Of a stretch of 42,555 nucleotides of DNA, positions 32,430 through 41,259 are shown piece after piece (the stretch's first letter is position 1; each line of letters begins with the position of its first letter). The stretch comes from CAYLGY01 sp964383325. Its GTDB lineage: Bacteria; Pseudomonadota; Alphaproteobacteria; Rhizobiales; Rhizobiaceae. The stretch lies in the NCBI GenBank assembly GCA_964383325.1, contig CAYLGY010000008.1, positions 1 to 42,555 on the forward strand, in the 5' to 3' direction. The notes beneath the pieces are model-generated. The model searched no databases. It was not told the origin of the DNA and worked only from the letters and a program-made list of their open reading frames with translations. Made by a program: the position numbers and the translations under genes.

Positions 32430-33269
32430 TCATGGGGTTTCGATCAGTTCGATCAGGGCCTTTCCGAGTTCCCTGTGTGGGTTCACCATCTCCAGCACCA
32501 CACTCATGTGATTTGCCTGCGGGACCGGGAGTAGGCGGGAGGGCGGGGCCTTCCGCCCAAGCATCCGGTCGAGGGCGGCCGCCTGGTCGAGGAAGGGCAG
32601 GGTTTCGTCGGCGCCGAATGCGATGATGCGGGTGGGGCCTTGTCCTGGCGATGCGTCAAGCGGCGACCAGCTTGCGGCCTCCTCATGGGTCATGCCCGCC
32701 TCATGGCGCAGAAAACTGTCCGGAATTCCGGAGAGGTCATAGATCCCGCTAAGGAGCAGCAGCCCCTTGATATCGCAGGATTTCGGGGAGGAAGTCTCTT
32801 CCTTGCCCTTGGCGGCGAGGAAAAATGCAAGATGCGCCCCGGCGGAATGGCCGCTGACGCTGATGCGGGTGGGGTCTGCGCCAAGGGATGCGGCGTTCTC
32901 CTGCAACCAGCGCACCGCACGGCGCACCTGATCTACCAGTACCGGCAAACGCTGGCCGGGCATCAGATCATATTCGACCAGAGCCGTGATTGCGCCGGCC
33001 GCCAGGGGCGTTTCCGCGATAAAGCGATAGTCCGCCTTGTCGCCGGATCGCCAATAGCCTCCGTGCACGAATATGTGCAACGGTGCGCCGCCAACGACCC
33101 TTTCCGGGAACAGGAGATCGAGCGTCTCTCGCGGGCGCGGGCCATAGGCGATGTCGGTGCGCATGGTGCACCGTGCGGAAAGGGCGCGGCTTCGCGCCGA
33201 AAACTCTGCCGCGATTGCGTCGAAGTCGTCAACGAAATCGCGGATCAGATACGGGTCCTGGCCCTTCAT
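32430..33269 (-). CDS. alpha/beta hydrolase, arylformamidase/carboxylesterase-like
   Basis: A 279-residue soluble hydrolase. The oxyanion-hole motif HGGYW is at 69-73 and the nucleophile Ser142 in SVSGHSAGAHLAFFL; a late Asp (FGADETLPF) and His (QANHMSV) complete the triad. HGGYWRSGDK is typical of the kynurenine-formamidase-like esterase group, but no tryptophan gene is present. It is the last gene of the minus-strand arm of region C, 26 bases after the aldehyde dehydrogenase. Hydrolysis of an ester, lactone or formamide that frees the alcohol for the dehydrogenase is plausible. Confidence 0.9.
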   Translation of the reverse strand: MKGQDPYLIRDFVDDFDAIAAEFSARSRALSARCTMRTDIAYGPRPRETLDLLFPERVVGGAPLHIFVHGGYWRSGDKADYRFIAETPLAAGAITALVEYDLMPGQRLPVLVDQVRRAVRWLQENAASLGADPTRISVSGHSAGAHLAFFLAAKGKEETSSPKSCDIKGLLLLSGIYDLSGIPDSFLRHEAGMTHEEAASWSPLDASPGQGPTRIIAFGADETLPFLDQAAALDRMLGRKAPPSRLLPVPQANHMSVVLEMVNPHRELGKALIELIETP

Positions 33270-33295
33270 GTTCTCTCCTTGTCGGAAAGCGGGGT

Positions 33296-34765
33296 CTATT
33301 TCTGGAATTCCACGGCGTAATATTTGGGTTCCATGAATTCGAGGATGCCCGTGACACCGCCCTCCCTGCCGATACCGCTCTGTTTGACGCCGCCAAAGGG
33401 CGCAGCCGGGTCGGACATCAGGCCGCGATTGATGCCGAGCATGCCGGTCTCGATGCGCCTGCCGACCCTCATCGCGCGGCTGAGGTCCCTCGTGAATATG
33501 TAGGCGGCAAGGCCATATTCGGTGTCATTGGCGAGCCGTATTGCTTCATCCTCGGTTTCGAACCTGTAGACCGGCGCGACAGGCCCGAAGATTTCCTCAT
33601 GGGCGATGGGTGCGTCGACCGGAACATTATCGAGAACCGTGGGCGGATAGTAATAGCCGGGGCCCGGAAGCGGCGAACCGCCTGCATGCAGGCGCGCTCC
33701 GCGCTCAAGCGCATTCGTCACCAGCTGATCGATCTTGTCTACGGCCTTCTTCGTGATCATCGGCCCGACCTCGGTCGACGGATCGATGCCGGGCCCGATC
33801 TTCAGCGCTGCCATGCGCTCGGCAAGGCCGGCGACGAATGCGTCATGGATACCAGACTGAACGTAGAAGCGGTTTGCCGCGGTGCAGGCTTCCCCGGCAT
33901 TGCGCATCTTGGCGACCATCGCGCCATCCAGTGCAGCGTCGAGATCGGCATCGTCGAAGACGAGGAATGGCGCGTTGCCACCAAGTTCCATCGAGCAACT
34001 GACGACGGTCCTTGCAGCTTCGCCCAAAAGAATTCGGCCGACGCCGGTCGATCCGGTGAAGGAGAGCTTTCGCACCCGCGGATCCGCCAGCATTGCGCGG
34101 GTCACTTCGCCGGGATTGGTGGTCGTGATGATATTGACGACGCCGGGGGGAACGCCGGCCTCCTCGCCAAGACGCGCCATCGCATAGGCAGTCAGGGGGG
34201 TCTCGGAAGCAGGCTTGAGGATCACCGTACAGCCGGCAGCCAGCGCGGGGCCGATCTTGCGCGTGGCCATCGCCGCCGGGAAATTCCACGGCGTGATCAG
34301 GACGGAAATGCCGATCGGCTCATGGTCCACGAGAATGGTGTGCGAACCTGACGGGGTGTGGCGATGTTCGCCTGGAATTCGTGCAGCCTCCTCGGAATAC
34401 CAGCGGAAGAATTCCGCCGCATAGGCAATTTCGCCGCGCGCATCGGGCAATGCCTTGCCATTCTCAAGCGAAATCAGGCGCGCAAGTTCGTCGGCATGGC
34501 ACGTCATCAGTTCGAACCAGCGGCGCAGGATTTCGGCGCGATGACGGGCCGGCGTGTTCGCCCAGCCCTCGGCGGCCTCTTGCGCAGCATCCACCGCGCG
34601 CATCGCGTCACTGATACTGGCGTTGGCGACTTCGGCCAGGACTTGACCGTTCGATGGATCCAGCACCGGAATGCCGCTTCCTGCCTCCCAGCGCCCGCCA
34701 ATGTAGAGGCCGTGCGCGTGAAGCGATGGATCCGCGTAGTTCGAAATGCTGCGTTCGATGTTCAT
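33296..34765 (-). CDS. NAD(P)-dependent aldehyde dehydrogenase, succinate-semialdehyde type
   Basis: A 489-residue ALDH-fold enzyme oxidising an aldehyde to a carboxylate. Catalytic Asn161 (PWNFP), Glu260 (MELGGNAP) and Cys294 (GEACTAANRF) are all present, and FTGSTGVG (237-244) is the cofactor loop. The motif set and length fit the GabD/succinate-semialdehyde group. It starts 14 bases after the alcohol dehydrogenase stop, so the pair should convert an alcohol through an aldehyde to an acid, as in 4-hydroxybutyrate oxidation to succinate. The true aldehyde is not fixed by sequence. Confidence 0.94.
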   Translation of the reverse strand: MNIERSISNYADPSLHAHGLYIGGRWEAGSGIPVLDPSNGQVLAEVANASISDAMRAVDAAQEAAEGWANTPARHRAEILRRWFELMTCHADELARLISLENGKALPDARGEIAYAAEFFRWYSEEAARIPGEHRHTPSGSHTILVDHEPIGISVLITPWNFPAAMATRKIGPALAAGCTVILKPASETPLTAYAMARLGEEAGVPPGVVNIITTTNPGEVTRAMLADPRVRKLSFTGSTGVGRILLGEAARTVVSCSMELGGNAPFLVFDDADLDAALDGAMVAKMRNAGEACTAANRFYVQSGIHDAFVAGLAERMAALKIGPGIDPSTEVGPMITKKAVDKIDQLVTNALERGARLHAGGSPLPGPGYYYPPTVLDNVPVDAPIAHEEIFGPVAPVYRFETEDEAIRLANDTEYGLAAYIFTRDLSRAMRVGRRIETGMLGINRGLMSDPAAPFGGVKQSGIGREGGVTGILEFMEPKYYAVEFQK

Positions 34766-34779
34766 CAGGGCTCCTCCAG

Positions 34780-35976
34780 TCAGTCGATGAGGCTCATGTC
34801 GCCGGTATAGGCGGCATCGAGCAGGCGGCGCATGTCAGCCAGGGCCAATGGGCGTGGATTGTTCTGGATCAGGCGGGTGATTGCGCAGCTCTGCTCGGCG
34901 GTCCAGTCTAGCTGGTTCTCGGCAAGGCCGAGATCCTGCAGCCTGGCCGGAATCCCGATCCGGCCGAAGAGGGATGCGATCTCCGGGATGAGCGCGTCGG
35001 CAGAGAGCCCGATGGCTGCCGCAATTTCCGCGAGTTCCGTCTCGATGGACGGGCGGTTCCAGCTCATCACATAGGGCATGAGGCAGGCTACGCCAGCACC
35101 GTGAGCCGTATGGGTGAGCGCGCCGACAGGGTACTGGATGGCATGGGCAGCTGCAGTACCAGCAACGCTGAAGGCAAGGCCCGCCATGGTCGCGCCCATC
35201 ATTACCCTTTCACGCGCAGCGACGTCGGAGCCATCCCTGAAGGCCGCTTCCAGCCCTTTCCAGAGCAGCACGATCGCGCGCAACGCGAAGTGATCCGAGA
35301 AATCGTTCTTGCCGACGAAGACACGATCCTGCGCAATTCCGGGGACCGCTTCGCGCCGGATGGCCGTATAGGCTTCAATGGCGTGGGTCATTGCGTCCGC
35401 GCCGGCGATGGCAGTCAGACTCGGGGGGCAGGACAGCGTGAGATCGGGATCGCATATCGAGGCGATCGGAATGATGTACGGGCTCGAAACGCCAATCTTC
35501 AACGTCCGCTCCGGATCGGAAAGCACCGCGACAGGCGTTACTTCCGAACCCGTACCGGCAGTGGTGGGCACCGCAACGATGGGCCTGACCGGTCCCGGTA
35601 CCTTGTGCTCGCCGTAATAATCCTGCGGGCGACCACCATGGGTGAGAAGCACGGCGACGCATTTCGCGATATCGAGGCAGGAGCCGCCGCCCACACCGAT
35701 CACCAGATCCGGCGCAAAGGCACGCGCTGCCTCGGCACACCTGACCGCTGAATCGACCGGCACGTCCGGCAGGGTCGAACTGTCGACGCGCACGTCGAGG
35801 CCGGACGTCTTGAGATCGTCAAGCATCGCACCCAGAGTTGGCTCGCCAGCGAGCCGCGCGTCCGTGACGACCAGGGCCCGCCTGCCCAGATTTCGCGCGA
35901 TGCGGCCGAGCGCGTGCCGCTGACCACTGCCAAACACAAGTTCGCGCGGCGCCCGGATCGTGCCGAACAGATTCAT
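34780..35976 (-). CDS. iron-containing alcohol dehydrogenase
   Basis: A 398-residue group III alcohol dehydrogenase. NAD-binding GVGGGSCLDIAK is at 94-105 and TTAGTGSEVTP at 138-148. The four metal ligands fit D194/H198 (GADAMTHAIEA), H278 and H292 (14 residues apart, as usual). Relatives include 4-hydroxybutyrate, 1,3-propanediol and maleylacetate-type enzymes. ATG 35976 is chosen over 36063 because it has GGAGGAGAGAGGG directly upstream and starts the conserved fold. It is the first gene of the minus-strand arm and is divergent from the GntR gene. Confidence 0.94.
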   Translation of the reverse strand: MNLFGTIRAPRELVFGSGQRHALGRIARNLGRRALVVTDARLAGEPTLGAMLDDLKTSGLDVRVDSSTLPDVPVDSAVRCAEAARAFAPDLVIGVGGGSCLDIAKCVAVLLTHGGRPQDYYGEHKVPGPVRPIVAVPTTAGTGSEVTPVAVLSDPERTLKIGVSSPYIIPIASICDPDLTLSCPPSLTAIAGADAMTHAIEAYTAIRREAVPGIAQDRVFVGKNDFSDHFALRAIVLLWKGLEAAFRDGSDVAARERVMMGATMAGLAFSVAGTAAAHAIQYPVGALTHTAHGAGVACLMPYVMSWNRPSIETELAEIAAAIGLSADALIPEIASLFGRIGIPARLQDLGLAENQLDWTAEQSCAITRLIQNNPRPLALADMRRLLDAAYTGDMSLID

Positions 35977-36068
35977 CCCTCTCTCCTCCGCCTGACTCCC
36001 TCGACCTGCCAGGGGGCTCGACGTGAAGGATCCTTCTGGCGAGCGCAGCCGGCGAAATCGCATATGAA

Positions 36069-36093
36069 ATCATATACGATATTTTATTTGACA
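36069..36093. promoter_or_regulatory. divergent operator/promoter of region C
   Basis: The AT-rich ATCATATACGAT (36069-36080) is an imperfect palindrome (ATC...GAT around ATATAC) of the type bound by GntR/FCD proteins. TTGACA (36088-36093) on the plus strand is a good -35, with AACATA (36111-36116) or CATATT (36113-36118) as weak -10 candidates for the regulator/ABC operon. The site lies midway between the divergent arms. Confidence 0.5.
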
Positions 36094-36146
36094 TAGGATA
36101 GCCCTTCTGCAACATATTTCTCACAAGAGGGCATGCGGAGGCATCA

Positions 36147-36833
36147 GTGGCACTGGCAGCGGCGAAGGGGGTCAAACCGGCGATCAGTCGACCTGCAAGC
36201 GTTGTGGATGGCGTCTACGACAATATCTATCATCGCCTGATGTCGCTGGAGATCGCGCCGGGCGCACGCATTCCGATCGATGTGCTGTCACGGGAACTTG
36301 GAGTCTCGCAGACCCCGGTCCGCGAAGCGCTCAGCCGCCTGGAGCGCGAAGGCCTGGTGCGCAAGGAGCATCTGATTGGCTACAGCGCCGCCCCGCAATG
36401 GACGCGCAAGCAGTTCGAGGATCTTTACGCATTCCGCCTGTTGCTGGAGCCGGAAGCCGCCCGCCTCGCAGCGCACAATCTGACGCCCGAGGCGCTGCGC
36501 GAGCTGGAAGAGGCTGCCGCCGACATGGGTAACGGTGAGGCGCCGCTTGACCGCAACACGCGCTATTCACGATTTGCCCGGGCCGACGCGCATTTTCACG
36601 ATGAGATCATGCGCATCTCCGGCAATGAAATCATCCGCTCGACCCTGTTCAACCTGCACGTACACCTGCATATCTTCCGTTTGATGTTTCACATCCGCGT
36701 GACGCAGGAAGCGCTTGAGGAACATGAGGCGCTGCTGGCTGCATTCCGCTCGGGCGATCCGGAAGCTGCCCGCCAGGCGATGTACACGCATATCGAGCGA
36801 TCCCGCGATCGCCTGCTTTCGGCTTTCGAATGA
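36147..36833 (+). CDS. GntR family transcriptional regulator, FCD subfamily
   Basis: A 228-residue regulator starting at GTG 36147 with GGAGG five bases upstream. Residues 20-85 form the winged helix (IDVLSRELGVSQTPVREALSRLEREGLV, the GntR signature) and about 90-225 the helical FCD domain with metal-type residues in RADAHFHDEIMRISGNEI and the EEHEALLAAFRSGDPEAARQAM helix. Its stop overlaps the ATPase start (ATGA, 36830-36833), so it is co-translated with the transporter. It probably controls both divergent arms through 36069-36080, responding to a small carboxylate. Confidence 0.93.
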   Translation: MALAAAKGVKPAISRPASVVDGVYDNIYHRLMSLEIAPGARIPIDVLSRELGVSQTPVREALSRLEREGLVRKEHLIGYSAAPQWTRKQFEDLYAFRLLLEPEAARLAAHNLTPEALRELEEAAADMGNGEAPLDRNTRYSRFARADAHFHDEIMRISGNEIIRSTLFNLHVHLHIFRLMFHIRVTQEALEEHEALLAAFRSGDPEAARQAMYTHIERSRDRLLSAFE

Positions 36834-38413
36834 GCGCGCTTCCCGACATGAAGGGCGCCGAGCTTGCGAAGGCAGTCGCCATGCGCGCCGAAGGGCTCGG
36901 CAAGGCCTATGGCGCGATCACGGTCCTGTCCGATGTGACGCTCGACATCGTCGCCGGCGAGGTTCACGCCATCATCGGTGAAAATGGCGCTGGCAAGTCG
37001 ACGCTGATGAAACTTCTTTCCGGCCATGTACTCCCGACCGCGGGGCGCATGTTCATCGAGGGTGCTCCGGTGCAGTTTGCAGATTCTGTTGCAGCGGAAG
37101 CTGCCGGCATCGTCCTCGTCCACCAGGAAATCCTGCTCGCTCCCGACCTGACCGTCGCGCAGAACCTCTACCTCGGCCGGGAACTCACACGCGGCTGGAT
37201 GGTCGATGACCGCGCCATGAACTGCCGCACGGCAGAAATTCTGGCGCGTGTCGGATCGGTCGCGCGCCCGACGGATCTGGTTGGAGACCTGCCGCTCGCC
37301 CAGCGCCAGCTGGTCCAGATCGGCCGTGCGCTCCTCTACGAGCACAAGGTTGTCATCCTCGACGAACCGACGGCGGTTCTCGCCAATGATGAAGTGGATG
37401 CATTGCTCGACATCGTGCGGAGCCTGCGCAGCCAAGGCGTCGCGGTCCTCTATATTTCGCATCGCCTCGAAGAGGTCGAAGCGCTGGCCGATCGCATCAC
37501 CGTCCTTCGTGACGGGCGCATGATCGGCTCCTGGCCGGCCGAAAATCTCAGCCAGCGCCAGATGGCCGAACTGATGGTCGGTCGCGAACTCGACATGCTG
37601 TATCCATCGAAGCGCAGCGCGCCTCGTTCGGCCCCGATCCTTGAAGTGAATGAACTTGAGGTAGAGCACGGGGCATGGAGGGCATCCTTTGCCGTGCGTC
37701 CCGGCGAAGTCCTTGGTATTGGCGGCATGATCGGCTCGGGACGTACCGAACTGTTCGAAGGCCTGATGGGACTTCGCCCATCGACCGCCGGGAAGGTGAC
37801 GGTCAATGGCAAGGAGGTTGGTGAGCGCTCCGTGCGCACGATGATGGATGCGGGACTGGTCTATCTGACCGAGGATCGCAAGGGCAAGGGTCTGCTGCTC
37901 GAGGAGGAACTGGCTCCGAACCTGACCCTTCAGGCGCTCGATACGGTCAATCCGGGCACGGTTCTCAACCGCCGCAGCGAGATGGGCGCCCTGCGCGAGG
38001 CGGTTGCCGAATACGACATTCGCGTGGGCACGCTGTCGCTGACCGCTGGCCAGCTTTCCGGAGGAAATCAGCAGAAGCTCCTGCTTGCCAAGGTGATGAT
38101 GACCGACCCCTCGGTGGTGATCATCGACGAGCCCACACGCGGCATCGACATCGGCAACAAGAGCCAGATCTACAACTTCATCGACAAGATGGTGCGGGCG
38201 GGGAAGGCCTGCATCGTCATTTCATCGGAAATGCAGGAGCTTGTCGGTCTTGCCGACCGTGTGCTCGTCATGCGCAACGGGAGGATCGTCGCCGAACTCA
38301 GCGGCGACGAGATCAATGAAAAGACTGTCATCTATGCCGCCACGAGCGGCAAGCATGGAACGGCGGGGGAGGAACCAAATGACGACAGCGACCGCATCCG
38401 TCGCGACCGCTGA
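36830..38413 (+). CDS. sugar-type ABC transporter ATPase with two nucleotide-binding domains (RbsA family)
   Basis: A 527-residue double ATPase. Domain 1 has Walker A GENGAGKST and Walker B VVILDEPTAVL with a degenerate signature (LPLAQRQLVQIGRAL). Domain 2 has the usual degenerate Walker A (GGMIGSGRTEL), signature LSGGNQQK and an intact VVIIDEPTRGIDIG. Unlike the region B ATPase it therefore keeps the domain 2 glutamate. An N-terminal extension of about 18 residues precedes the fold. The permease start at 38379 overlaps its end by 35 bases. Confidence 0.94.
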   Translation: MSALPDMKGAELAKAVAMRAEGLGKAYGAITVLSDVTLDIVAGEVHAIIGENGAGKSTLMKLLSGHVLPTAGRMFIEGAPVQFADSVAAEAAGIVLVHQEILLAPDLTVAQNLYLGRELTRGWMVDDRAMNCRTAEILARVGSVARPTDLVGDLPLAQRQLVQIGRALLYEHKVVILDEPTAVLANDEVDALLDIVRSLRSQGVAVLYISHRLEEVEALADRITVLRDGRMIGSWPAENLSQRQMAELMVGRELDMLYPSKRSAPRSAPILEVNELEVEHGAWRASFAVRPGEVLGIGGMIGSGRTELFEGLMGLRPSTAGKVTVNGKEVGERSVRTMMDAGLVYLTEDRKGKGLLLEEELAPNLTLQALDTVNPGTVLNRRSEMGALREAVAEYDIRVGTLSLTAGQLSGGNQQKLLLAKVMMTDPSVVIIDEPTRGIDIGNKSQIYNFIDKMVRAGKACIVISSEMQELVGLADRVLVMRNGRIVAELSGDEINEKTVIYAATSGKHGTAGEEPNDDSDRIRRDR

Positions 38414-39374
38414 CATGCGCAGCCGCATTCGCTGGGCGGACTTCGCACCGTTCATCGCGCTGGCGGTGATCGTTCTCCTCGGCGCGCTGGTGAACTCGAA
38501 CTTCACGTCGAGTGCAAACCTGATCAACGTGATCACGCGTTCTTCCTTCATCGCGATCATCGCAGTGGGCGCGACCTTCGTGATTGCTTCAGGCGGGCTC
38601 GATCTGTCGGTTGGCTCCATGATGGCCTTTGTCACCGGCATCATGATCATGGCGATGAACGGGCTGGCGCCTGCCTATGGAAGCTGGGCAATCGTGATGG
38701 GTGCCGGCGTCGCGATCTGTGTCGGTGCGCTATGTGGGCTCTTCAACGGGCTGATCATCACGGTCGGTCGAATAGAACCCTTCATTGTCACGCTCGGCAC
38801 GATGGGGATTTTCCGCGCCTTCATCACCTTCATGACCGATGGCGGCTCATTGCCGATCGATCGCAGCCTGCGCGAGGCTTATCGACCGGTCTATTTCGGC
38901 AATTTCCTGGGTATTCCGTATCCCGTGGTGATCACGCTGGCCGTCGTCTTGCTGGGTGCCTTCATTCTCTACCGGACAAAATATGGCCGCCGGCTGGTCT
39001 CCTCGGGTTCGAATTCCGAAGTGGCACGCTTTTCAGGGGTCAATGTCGGCGGGGTACGCACCATTGCCTACGTCATCCAGGGCCTATGCGTCGCGGTTGC
39101 CGCGATCTGCTACGTGCCGCGCCTTGGCGCTGCAACGCCCACAACCGGTCAGTTGTGGGAACTACAGGTCATCACTGCCGTGGTGATCGGTGGCACCCTG
39201 CTGAGAGGAGGCAAGGGTCGCGTCTGGGGCTCCGTGGCGGGTGCCCTGATCCTCGAGGTCATCGCGAACGTCATGGTCCTGTCGGACATGGTTTCCGAAT
39301 ACCTCGTAGCTGCGGTGCAGGGGGCCATCATCATCATCGCGATGCTCGCGCACCGTTTCACCAGAAACCGCTGA
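38379..39374 (+). CDS. sugar-type ABC transporter permease (RbsC family)
   Basis: A 331-residue inner-membrane permease with about 8-10 hydrophobic segments. Family motifs are GATFVIASGGLDLSVGSMMAFVTGI near residue 70 and VVIGGTLLRGGKGRVWGSVAGALIL near 275. ATG 38379 has GGGGGAGGAA 5 bases upstream; the frame is open further upstream inside the ATPase gene. Only one permease gene occurs in this system, so a homodimer is expected, in contrast to region B. Confidence 0.94.
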   Translation: MTTATASVATADMRSRIRWADFAPFIALAVIVLLGALVNSNFTSSANLINVITRSSFIAIIAVGATFVIASGGLDLSVGSMMAFVTGIMIMAMNGLAPAYGSWAIVMGAGVAICVGALCGLFNGLIITVGRIEPFIVTLGTMGIFRAFITFMTDGGSLPIDRSLREAYRPVYFGNFLGIPYPVVITLAVVLLGAFILYRTKYGRRLVSSGSNSEVARFSGVNVGGVRTIAYVIQGLCVAVAAICYVPRLGAATPTTGQLWELQVITAVVIGGTLLRGGKGRVWGSVAGALILEVIANVMVLSDMVSEYLVAAVQGAIIIIAMLAHRFTRNR

Positions 39375-39408
39375 ACCGAAGGCGGGACCATCCATGGAGG
39401 AGATCATC

Positions 39409-40377
39409 ATGAAGTCAATTACCAACAAGGCCCGGATGTTTGCATCTGCGCTTGCCCTCAGCCTCGCGCTGCCGGCGGGTGCAGCCCTTGCCCAGGACCG
39501 CGATATCTCGATTGTCGTGTCGATACCGGCAGCGACCCATGGCTGGACCGGTGGCGTCGTCTACCACGCCGAACAGGCTGAAAAGGAAATCGAAGCCGCG
39601 TTCCCGAACATTGACGTCGTGGTTTCGACCGCATCGTCGGCAACCGCACAGGTTTCGGCACTCGAAGACCTGTCGGCGACCCGCAAGATCGACGCCCTCG
39701 TCATCCTGCCTTTCACCTCGGAGGAGCTGACCGGCCCGGTCGAGCAGGTCAAGGCGAATGGCACGTTCATCTCTGTCGTTGACCGCGGCCTGACCGACCC
39801 GTCCATCCAGGACCTCTACGTCGCCGGGGACAACATCGCCGTCGGTGCGAACACCGCGCGCTGGCTTGCCGAAAAGCTTGGCAATGAAGGCGAGATCGTC
39901 GTCCTGCGTGGAATTCCGACGGTGATCGACGACGAGCGCATCCAAGGCTTCTCGGACGAAATCGCCAAGACCAACATCAAGATCCTCGATATCCAGTACG
40001 CCAACTGGAACCAGGATGAGGCATTCACCCTCATGCAGGACTACCTCGCCAAATATCCGAAGATCGACGCTGTCTGGGCGAATGACGACGACATGCTGCT
40101 GGGCGTGATCGAAGCCGTCGACCAGGCGGGCCGCACGGACATCAAGTACGCTCTTGGGGGCAACGGCATGAAGCAGGTGATCGAGATGGTGAAGGAAGGG
40201 AACGAGCGTACGCCGATCTCGACACCGTACCCGCCATCGATGATCAAGTCGGCGATCTACATGACCGTAGGTCAGTTTGCCGGCCAGGCACCGATGCGCG
40301 GTTCGTTCAAGCTCGACGCTCCGCTCATTACGCCGGAGAACGCTGACCAGTTCTACTTCCCCGATTCTCCGTTCTGA
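39409..40377 (+). CDS. sugar-type ABC transporter periplasmic binding protein (RbsB family)
   Basis: A 322-residue type I binding protein with a Sec signal (residues 1-29, ending AALAQD). Core segments are ISIVVSIPAATHGWTGGVVYHAEQAEKEI, KIDALVILPFTSEELTGPVEQVKANGTFISVVDRGL and AVWANDDDMLLGVIEAVDQAG. The ATG at 39409 is preferred because GGAGGAG lies 6 bases ahead; an upstream in-frame ATG (39394) includes that site. It follows the permease by 34 bases. The ligand is unknown; the neighbouring alcohol and aldehyde dehydrogenases suggest a polyol or sugar alcohol. Confidence 0.94.
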   Translation: MKSITNKARMFASALALSLALPAGAALAQDRDISIVVSIPAATHGWTGGVVYHAEQAEKEIEAAFPNIDVVVSTASSATAQVSALEDLSATRKIDALVILPFTSEELTGPVEQVKANGTFISVVDRGLTDPSIQDLYVAGDNIAVGANTARWLAEKLGNEGEIVVLRGIPTVIDDERIQGFSDEIAKTNIKILDIQYANWNQDEAFTLMQDYLAKYPKIDAVWANDDDMLLGVIEAVDQAGRTDIKYALGGNGMKQVIEMVKEGNERTPISTPYPPSMIKSAIYMTVGQFAGQAPMRGSFKLDAPLITPENADQFYFPDSPF

Positions 40378-40385
40378 TCCAATCC

Positions 40386-40412
40386 GCGACGCCCGCTACC
40401 GGCGGGTGTCGC
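40386..40412 (+). other. hairpin after the binding-protein gene
   Basis: GCGACGCCCGC (40386-40396) and GCGGGTGTCGC (40402-40412) form an 11-bp stem with one G-T pair and a five-base loop, 8 bases beyond the stop of the binding-protein gene and before the DJ-1/PfpI gene. It parallels the hairpin at 26237-26261 and probably raises binding-protein message relative to neighbours. Confidence 0.65.
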
Positions 40413-40440
40413 TCCAACCAGGCAAACCGAGGAGACCGAC

Positions 40441-41028
40441 ATGAGCGGCAAGAAGATCCTGATGCTCACCGGCGAATTCACCGAAGAGTACGAAATCTTC
40501 GTCTTCCAGCAGGGCATGGAGGCCGTTGGCCATACGGTGCACGTTGTGTGCCCGGACAAGAAGGCCGGCGACCGCATCAAGACCTCGCTGCACGATTTCG
40601 AAGGCGACCAGACCTATACCGAGAAGCTTGGCCATTATGCCGACATCAACAAGACCTTTTCGGAAGTCCGGGTCGAAGAATATGACGCAGTCTATTGCGC
40701 GGGCGGCCGCGGTCCGGAATATATCCGCACAGACAAGCGCGTGCAGGACATGGTTCGCCACTTTCACGAAACGGGCAAGCCGATCTTCACCATCTGCCAT
40801 GGCGTCCAGATCCTGATGGCGGTTCCCGGCGTACTGAAGGGCCGCAAGGTTGCTGGCCTCGGCGCGTGCGAACCCGAGGTTACCGCCGTCGGCGGCATCT
40901 TCATCGATGTGAAGCCGACCGAAGCCCATGTCGACGGCAACATGGTCTCCGCCAAGGGCTGGACAGGCCTCGCCGCCTTCATGCGCGAATGCCTCAACGT
41001 CCTCGGGACGAAGATTACCCATAGCTGA
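40441..41028 (+). CDS. DJ-1/PfpI family protein
   Basis: A 195-residue flavodoxin-like-fold protein. The nucleophile-elbow Cys is in FTICHGVQIL, and AGGRGPEYIRTDKRVQDMVRHF is the conserved GGxGP region. Family members act as glyoxalases, deglycases, cysteine hydrolases or chaperones. GAGGAG lies 6 bases before ATG 40441. It is last in the regulator/ABC operon, so it may detoxify or process a reactive carbonyl formed from the imported substrate. Substrate and reaction are not readable from the sequence. Confidence 0.92.
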   Translation: MSGKKILMLTGEFTEEYEIFVFQQGMEAVGHTVHVVCPDKKAGDRIKTSLHDFEGDQTYTEKLGHYADINKTFSEVRVEEYDAVYCAGGRGPEYIRTDKRVQDMVRHFHETGKPIFTICHGVQILMAVPGVLKGRKVAGLGACEPEVTAVGGIFIDVKPTEAHVDGNMVSAKGWTGLAAFMRECLNVLGTKITHS

Positions 41029-41042
41029 TCTCGAATTTCGGC

Positions 41043-41061
41043 CGGGGCATCCACAGCCCCG
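41043..41061 (+). terminator. possible terminator hairpin after region C plus-strand operon
   Basis: CGGGGC (41043-41048) and GCCCCG (41056-41061) form a 6-bp stem with a seven-base loop shortly after the DJ-1/PfpI stop; a second small stem GCCC-TTGA-GGGC follows at 41067-41078. There is no T-run. The rest of the 231-base gap before the convergent TRAP gene shows nothing more. Confidence 0.35.
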
Positions 41062-41259
41062 TCCCAGCCCTTGAGGGCGCCCGGAAAGCGAAAGGTCGAG
41101 ATGGCGGCCTGCGAAATGCTGCCGACCCGCCCGGCCGGGCCAGTCCGTGGGCCTCGTCCGCTCGGAGGGCAGACGCCCTGGAAAGATGGATCCGATCCCG
41201 CAGAACGCATCCCCCACGAGCCTCCGTCAAGGCAGAATGACAGCCACGGGGTCACCTGC

